Part shown: positions 57,481-64,000 of the stretch, in pieces
Position numbering within the stretch: position 1 is the stretch's first letter
Layout: the number at the start of each line of letters is the position of its first letter
Source: Dromiciops gliroides
Lineage: Eukaryota > Chordata > Mammalia > Microbiotheria > Microbiotheriidae
Assembly (NCBI RefSeq): GCF_019393635.1
Contig: NC_057861.1
Location: 662,187,724 to 662,251,723 of the forward strand
Direction of reading: 5' to 3'
Length of the DNA stretch: 64,000 nucleotides
Translations under genes and position numbers: made by a program
Notes under the pieces: model-generated
The model's input: only the letters and a program-made list of their open reading frames with translations
The model's database searches: none
Told to the model about the DNA's origin: nothing

Positions 57481-57579
57481 GAACAAATTTTTCTTAAGTA
57501 AAGAATCTTTAATCATTATTCACAAGTTCTCCTTTCAGTTAAAATGAAGAAAAATAAAGAGACCATTTTCTTTCTTTCT

Positions 57580-57800
57580 TTTTGTTTTCCCCTTTTCTTT
57601 TGGTTCTTTTTTTAGAGCATGAGTAATGTGGAAATATGTTTAACATGATAGTACTATATAACCTATATCAGACTGCTTACTGTCTTGGGCAGAAGGGAGG
57701 GGGGGAAAAATCAAAACTCAAAATCTTACACAAACGAATGTTGAAAACTATCTTTACATGTAATTGGAAAAAAATAAAATACCATTAAATAAAAAAAATA
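57580..57800 (+). mobile_element. Marsupial-type L1 3' UTR, 5'-truncated
   Basis: It contains the ordered motifs AACCTATATCAGACTGCTTA, GCTTACTGTCTTGGGCAGAA, AATCTTACACAAACGAATGT, and GAAAACTATCTTTACATGTA followed by an A-rich tail (57768-57800). Confidence 0.85.
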
Positions 57801-57869
57801 AAGCTACACTGTGTATGTAGCTATAGTATGACAATAGATATCCTTGTACAGGGCTTAAAGTGCTTTACA

Positions 57870-57960
57870 CACACACATACACATATACACACATACACAC
57901 ATACATATGCACATGCATATACATACATGTCTATACATAAGTATATATACACATAAGTGT
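57870..57960. repeat. (CACATA)n/(ATAC)n microsatellite
   Basis: Imperfect ACACATACAC and ATACAT units ending next to the solo LTR. Confidence 0.85.
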
Positions 57961-57964
57961 ATGC

Positions 57965-58402
57965 TATAAGGGCCTAAAATTCTGGCTATGATGTCTAAAA
58001 TCTAATGAGTGGCTGCCTTAAATTAGAAGCTTTAAAAAAGGTTTAGATTTTAAGTATTAAAGTGCATCAGAATTTAGAGATGAGAGGTAAAAAGCAAACT
58101 TCATCTAACTATCTAAGAGAGCCCAGCATCTGTCCTCCCACCAAGCCACAGTCCTGAAACAAAAGGCCTCACTCCTCCCAGAAGCCTCCTGTGAAACAGG
58201 AAACAGGGTTGTACACACACAGCTCCAAGCTAATTGGTTGGTAGCACTGATTGACAGGACCCATGGGTTGCAAACCACTTCCTGACACCAATCTGACCTT
58301 CAAAACCCCAGAAAAGGTCACTTCCAGATGCTAACATGGTTTCTTTTCATGCCAGAGCTCACAATGTTGCTCCCAGCCAGGGGGGGTCATTCCAATCTCA
58401 CA
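57965..58402 (-). repeat. Solo LTR (438 bp), relative of type A, minus strand
   Basis: The minus strand starts TGTGAGATTGGAATGACCCC and ends with CTAATGAG... to GCCCTTATA; the U5 end resembles type A but the terminal CA has mutated to TA. Target duplication ATGC at 57961-57964 and 58403-58406. Confidence 0.85.
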
Positions 58403-58406
58403 ATGC

Positions 58407-59690
58407 ATAAGTTTAAATACACATGTATTCATAAATATTTGTAGAAAGCCAAGTGTGCATTTGTGACCTTAAAGTCTATAACATTATGCATAATTTAGGC
58501 TAGATGATACATATGTATATAACCTATAGAACATTGTATGTCTTTGAATTCATTTTCTCACTGATTTGACTGCATCATATATATGTGAGTATATAAAATC
58601 CAAGCCAGTAATACAGTATCATGGTGTTGCTAGAGGAAAAGAAAGAGGAAAATAAATCTATCCCTGTTATTATAAAAATTAATAGTTTAAGGAAAGAGAT
58701 TCTATACATCCCCACTCCCAAAAACAGGAACCAATGGAACCACTCATCTTTTCCTCGACAAGCAGAAAAATAACCCAGGCTCTATGATGTGTTATAGTAC
58801 AGTGATCTATTTTCTATCTAGTCTTTCTCTCATTCTTTCCTTATGGAAAATGGCATAATTAAACAGTATTAGAAAGAGTGTAATTTCTCCTATCAACATG
58901 ATAAATACTACTTATTTCTTGGAGGTAAATCAATATCATATAAAAATTTCAATTGTGAATATGTTGTTTCTTAGGAAGAAACTGATTGATGAGAACTCAA
59001 TTGTTTGTGCTCATGATTATGGCATAATTACTCAATTCATCAAGCATTTATTAAGAACCTACTGTGTGCAAGACACTTTGCTCAAGATCAATTAGAGAGT
59101 AAGATGATAGTACTCATCTGGGAATCCATAAAGCCAGGGTAAGAGAAAATCCTTTCTACAGACAATTAGCAGTTACAGAAAATTGGGAAGAAAATATCAA
59201 GATTGGGAGAAAGGAGTGGGATAACATCAGTCAAGCTAAATCCAGACACATTTTCCTCTCTGTGAATTTGCTTTTAGAACTCTGATAGCAAAATATTACT
59301 ACATCCCTGTGGAGAAATCCAACAGACTTTCTTCCATTACTAAGAGGACTGAGACATGGATCAATATGTGCATTGATTTAAGTGAGAGAGACAATGATGA
59401 AGACCTAGAGAAGATAAGCTCAATTCCACTGTGGGAAATGACTAGTGTAATTGGTGAGGCAAAGTCAATTTCATCTACCCCACTCCTCTCCCCACTCACT
59501 TACCAACTCTATATAGTTTATCAAAATCTTGTAAACTTAGAAGGACCTACTAGAGGCATTACTTTGCTGGCAATATTCAGGAGAAGCACATTCACCTCCA
59601 AGCCACAGTCAGGTAATTGGATAGTAAAACATTAGTGAAGGCATTTCACAGTTAAATTACATAATATAGCTAGATCACCAATAATATTAA
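58407..59690. other. Unannotated DNA
   Basis: No repeat or gene recognised. The 108-codon frame at 59309-59635 begins with ATG and has no known domain; I do not support it as a gene. Confidence 0.35.
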
Positions 59691-59694
59691 TAGC

Positions 59695-59945
59695 TAGTAT
59701 TAGAGTGGTTTAACATTTGCATAGCACTTTATAAATATTATATAATTTTATCCTCACAACAAACCTAAGATAATGATGAATTATTATTATTATTATTATT
59801 CCCATTTTATTGGTAAGAAAATGGAAGCAAATTGAGTTTCAGTGACTTGCTCAGAATTATACAACAAAGCAAACCAGTTTTGAACTGAGGTCTTCCTGAC
59901 TTCAGTTACAACATTCTACCTACTGTAACACCACCTAGCTACAAA
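59695..59945 (+). repeat. MIR3-like SINE remnant
   Basis: TTTGCATAGCACTTTATAAA, CCATTTTATTGGTAAGAAAA, GTGACTTGCTCAGAATTATA, TGAACTGAGGTCTTCCTGAC. A short (ATT)n is at 59781-59800. Confidence 0.75.
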
Positions 59946-60097
59946 GATTATGATGATTATTTTACACGCAAATTTTGAGCTATTTATTATTAAAAATCAA
60001 TAGAATTAGAATGGACCTGGTAACTTGTCTAGTTTAATTTTCTCATTTTATGAATGTGGAAACAGATTTCATGGTTAAGTAACTTGCCTATTTATAT

Positions 60098-60480
60098 ATG
60101 GATCCACATGATATTAATATCCATATCAATAGCTATTTAGATATTGATATAAACATCAATATCAATGACATATATGCACATGTAATCTATCCATCTATCC
60201 ATCCATCCATCATCTATCTAACTATAGAAATGTATGCATATATAGTTATCTATCTGCACGTTCAAAAACATATATACAAGTTTTACATAGAACATATGTA
60301 TATATCTTCTATATAGAACATATATACAGGTGCACACACATATACATATATGTATATGTGTACATAGGTGTGTGTATAACTATAAGGGGACTTAGAGCTT
60401 ATCATATATATGAATGCATATACATGTATATGCATATATGTGTATGCATGTATATGTATATATATATACATACATACAAA
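60098..60480. repeat. Complex ATAT/ATAC/ATCC microsatellite
   Basis: Imperfect (ATCC)n at about 60185-60210, then long TATATG/CATATA tracts. The short antisense frames here are artefacts. Confidence 0.85.
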
Positions 60481-60582
60481 CATACATTCTCCTTCTAGCC
60501 CTAAGTATACAATTCTATGGTTTTAATATTTAAAAACCTAAGCTCTTAAAGTGCAACAAGTCACCTTAATATTAATACATAG

Positions 60583-60680
60583 GTGACACAATTGAGAGAG
60601 TGCTGTATTTTAGGTCAAGAAGACTTCAGGTCAAATATAGTTACAGAATGTTCTTGGCTATATGATGCTGAGCAATTAGA
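60583..60680 (+). repeat. MIR-like SINE remnant
   Basis: A tRNA-like head (AGGTGACACAATTGAGAGAG) then GGTCAAGAAGACTTCAGGTC; truncated. Confidence 0.5.
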
Positions 60681-60704
60681 ACTATAGCTATAGGTATCTA
60701 TATC

Positions 60705-60866
60705 TTTTTTGTTTTTGTCTTTTTTTTTTTTTTTAGTGAGGCAATTGGGGTTAAGTGACTTGCCCAGGGTCACACAGCTAGTGTTAAGTGTCTGAGGCTG
60801 GATTTGAACTCAGGTACTCCTGACTCCAGGGCCGGTGCTCTATCCACTGTGCTATCTAGCTGCCCC
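60705..60866 (-). repeat. CORE-SINE (Mar1/WSINE type), minus strand
   Basis: Target duplications CTATAGGTATCTATATC (17 bp) at 60688-60704 and 60867-60883. Confidence 0.97.
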
Positions 60867-60883
60867 CTATAGGTATCTATATC

Positions 60884-61955
60884 AATATCTAGTTTAGTTA
60901 ACCCCCTAATTTTATAAATGAGGAAAATGAGGTCTAGGAAAGTTAGTTGCTTTGCCAAGTTCATACAGGTAATGAAGTTTTCGAGTCATTTGGCTTCAGG
61001 ACTAGCATTCTTGTCCCTGTATTTCATACCCTGATATTTTTTACAGAGGACACTTCAGTCTCTATCTTAACCCTATTCATTCCTCAAATTTTCCCATCAG
61101 GCTGACACATTCTCACCCTCAAACATATATACGATAGAATAATTTGCTGCCTGAATGACTTTTTATTCCCTGCCCTATCCAGCCCTGCAACATGACTTTT
61201 CTATAATTAACCAGTCTGTAGATGTCCATCTCCAACCTTCCTGACAAGCAAACAGTATTAGTGTATGGTGTTTCATAATACACTAAATTTTACAGCAGCT
61301 CTGATCATGGGCCTAATCTATTATATTGTTCCTTGCTGCATGGCTGTACTGCCTTGCCATTTTGAAGAATTCCAGCCTCAGCATCTACCCACTGTTCTAG
61401 TTTTAATTAATTTCATTGGGTTTTTTGTTTGTTTGTTTTCTTATTTGTTTCTAGTTGGAGTTATCAGGTTTGTATCTTTAAAGATATTAGTTCCCCTTAT
61501 GACATATTTCCAGAAAGGGAAACTGCTCTAGTCTAAAACATGCCTGCTCTGCTTCTGACTAAAGTTTTCTTGATGTTAAGATTTTGTCATCAGATATTAC
61601 ACTGGCCTATCCAAGTGGCTTAATAGCCTAATGGGAGGAAAATATAGTTCCAAAGGTGATATTTTGGTCCCTGTCAAACCCTTAAAAGTAGTTTTGAATG
61701 CAAAATGAACCCTTCTGAGGCTTGAGGAAGCCCTATGTCCCATTCTCTGAAATTCCATGGCTTAGTTTATTTTCTCCACTGGTCTTAACTGTCACTGTCT
61801 CTTATTCTGTTCTAGCTTTACCTTACCACAGCAGGAGTATGCCAAAGCAGGAGTTCCAGGCAAAACTTTACCCATGGAACAAACATAGCAGTGGATTTCT
61901 ATTTTTCTCCATGACAGTTCCTTTCCTTCAACTTAACTTCACCATCTTTACTTGT
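60884..61955. other. Unannotated DNA
   Basis: Frames at 61265-61531 and 61722-61964 show no known domain. A weak MIR-like piece (about 60905-61020) is the only repeat seen. Confidence 0.4.
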
Positions 61956-61959
61956 GCCT

Positions 61960-62645
61960 CATAACTGTTCATAAGAGCTATTGCAACAGCTTTCTAATTA
62001 GTCTCCCTGCCATCGTTTTCTCATCTAACCCATTCTCCATAGAGCTGCCAATTTGACACAATTTTATATAAATATAATTTTTTTAATAGTCTATATCACT
62101 CCCCTTTGTAAGACCTCCACTGGCTTCCCATTCTCTCTAGGATTAAACCTCAACTCCTCTGGTTACCATTTAAAGTCCTTCACAATCTTGCTCCAGACTA
62201 CTTTCCCAGGCTTATTGTACATCATCTTCCTTCATGCACACTATAATTTAATCAAACTGACAAACTTGCTGTTGCGCACACCCCACATTCTAGCTAATAC
62301 CTAAGCCTTTGTATGGACTGTCCCCTGTCTGGCCAGCTCTCCTTCATATCCACATTGTCGATTTCCTAGTTTACTTCAAGGCTCAGCTCAAGTCCTCCTG
62401 AAATAAGTCTGTCCTGACCTCCTCCACACACATACTACCTCTCCCCACAGTTCCTAGTGCCCTTTCTGTCCAAAATTATTTCCATGTATATCGTATTTTA
62501 TATCCTACAAGCACACTATTTTTCTGCTATGTAATGTAAACTCCTTGTAGGAAAATAGTACTTAATTTTTGTCTTTTATGTCAAGTATTCAGTACAGCAC
62601 CTGGAATATTATAAATGCTTAATAAATTCTTATTGATGGATGTGC
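61960..62645 (+). mobile_element. L2-like LINE 3' end
   Basis: In order: TGCAACAGCTTTCTAATTAG, GACCTCCACTGGCTTCCCAT, TTTAAAGTCCTTCACAATCT, TCAAGGCTCAGCTCAAGTCC, GCTTAATAAATTCTTATTGATGG-like tail. Well-preserved L2 order. Confidence 0.75.
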
Positions 62646-63173
62646 CCAGGTAATCCACATTCCTATGCTATGCCATGAAATCTCCATTCCTCTCTAGTCT
62701 AAAGATTAGACTAGTCCCTAGTCTCTTATCACTGGACTATTCCTTCCCTGGGGCCTTTCTTCTCCATTACTGTAGGTGAAAAAAATCACTTGAGGAGAGG
62801 GGATAAGGATACATTATTTTTTCTGTGTGCATATATGTATATGTGTATATATATATATATGTGTGTGTGTGTATCTTTTATGTACATAACTATTTACATA
62901 TTTTCCTCCCCCATTATAATGTGAGCTCCTTTAGAGCAGATGCTTTGTTTAGCCTTTCTTTGTATTAATATAGAAATTTTTAAATGAATGCTTACTAACT
63001 GCCTCTTTATCAGATAAATATTACATGTCTTACCTGTGTGAAAGATTGGTCCCAAAACTTCCCTTTAATACTGGGAATTTAATACATGGTCCAGTTTGCA
63101 CAGAGGTCCTTAGGAAATTGTGTTATGTGATATTTAGATTTATGTAAAGATACTATCCCACACCCACCAAAAT

Positions 63174-63207
<34 letters not shown>

Positions 63208-63865
63208 CAGATGAATTTGTCCCAGGCATAAGACTTCCTAGTCATGGCTCTGTCTTTAGGTTGTCCTGTCCCCTCCTCTGTTCCCTGGGAGTATCTAGAA
63301 TGAATACTCAGCCCTTCCTTAGATCCTCCAAGTAGTTTTCTGGTGAGTAGTTACAATGAAACCAGCAAGAACTTAAAATAACAAAGAAAAGTGGGAAAAA
63401 GTTACAAACTTCTAAGAAGTCTTAAAAGTATTCAGGAGTAAAGAGAGGAAATTCAAACAGGGCCATGCCTTGATCTCTCTTAGCTCCTCTATTCAGGGAA
63501 CCATTTTTACCTCTTCCCTGGGGGAAGCCCAGCACACAGGCCTGTTTCTTCTTTCATCCTTTTTCTCCCTGAATAAGAGTCCTCTAGGAATTCACCTCTC
63601 TCTTTATAAAGGAAAAAAACCCTTCAGGGCCAGAGAGAACAAGAGAGAATGTTGAACTGAGTGAATCAGCAGTTTGTACAGAACACTAAGGCAACTCCAT
63701 TTCCATTTCAAACAGAAAATCTATACTATAGATCACCTTCTCCAAACTCTCCAGATTCCCAACAGGAAGGACCTCCTAGGCCACTATCTCATAGAACCTA
63801 TAGCATCTTGTGCATGTTGGACTGCTTATCAGAAATGTAGGCCTAGATTTCATACATACTTTCAT
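62646..63865. other. Unannotated DNA with microsatellites
   Basis: An (AT)n(GT)n run at about 62840-62872 and a (CA)n run at 63175-63204. No gene recognised. Confidence 0.45.
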
Positions 63866-63867
63866 AG

Positions 63868-64000
63868 ATCCATAGATTCACAGAATCACAGTGTCATAAG
63901 GGGCCCTAGAGACCAACTGATCCAACCTAGAGCTGAAAAACAACACCCCTTTTACAAAATCCTATATAAGTGATCATTTACTTTTTGCTTAAAGATCTTT
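63868..64000 (-). repeat. CR1/L3 3'-end fragment, runs off the window
   Basis: ATTCACAGAATCACAGTGTC, CCTAGAGACCAACTGATCCA match the reverse complement of a CR1/L3 3' end, like 28757. Confidence 0.55.

Noticed and set aside
59309..59635. A 108-codon ATG-started frame
   Set aside because: No domain, no splice context and no homologous copy seen; length is not exceptional in AT-rich DNA.

Overview
This window looks like non-genic DNA from a marsupial (metatherian) genome. I see no intact host protein-coding gene and no functional RNA gene. The assignment rests on repeats I recognise: many copies of a tRNA-headed CORE-SINE (Mar1/WSINE type: a GGGGCAGCTAGGTGGCACAG-like head, a MIR-like core, and a 3' end CAATTGCCTCACC plus poly-A), marsupial-type L1 3' ends, ORF1-only L1/HAL1-like elements, old L2, MIR and CR1/L3 copies, and one endogenous-retrovirus (ERV) family present as several copies. 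I cannot name the species. The longest open frame (210 codons) lies inside an ERV; the other long frames are almost all antisense readings of repeats.

Layout. 1-3454: plus-strand ERV (5' LTR cut by the window edge, 3' LTR at 3084-3454). 3455-5500: AT-rich, nothing recognised. 5490-9470: L1 ORF2 remains with an intron-less pseudogene of the purine-synthesis gene PAICS between them. 9470-19200: mostly unannotated DNA with microsatellites, L2 and SINEs. 19209-20433: an ERV transcript copied back into the genome in L1 style (poly-A tail, 15-bp target duplication). 23430-27240: a minus-strand L1/HAL1-like element holding a 594-bp solo LTR and two SINEs. 28757-29530: an old CR1/L3 element. 31802-36306: two ERV halves joined 5'-to-5', each ending outward in an LTR, flanked by a 4-bp repeat. 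36530-41400: a candidate LTR, a SINE split by a solo LTR, an RTE-type SINE-like repeat, and more SINEs. 44200-44890 and 61960-62640: L2. 48100-53080: a second minus-strand L1/HAL1-like element holding a SINE and a 1.77-kb mosaic ERV. 56390-58402: another HAL1-like 3' end, an L1 3' end and a solo LTR.

The main result concerns the ERV family. Related internal sequence is joined to at least two unrelated LTR types (A: starts TGTAACRATTGG; B: starts TGTGGTWAAAAA). One copy carries A at the 5' end and B at the 3' end, flanked by the 4-bp repeat TTCT. One locus has an inverted 5'-to-5' structure flanked by CTAT. One copy was mobilised by L1. No gag, pro, pol or env product is recognisable in any copy, so the family looks non-autonomous. 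Several copies share a small frame for a membrane-anchored, proline-rich protein, intact in the mosaic copy. All identifications come from reading the sequence and recalled family consensus patterns; no database search was run.
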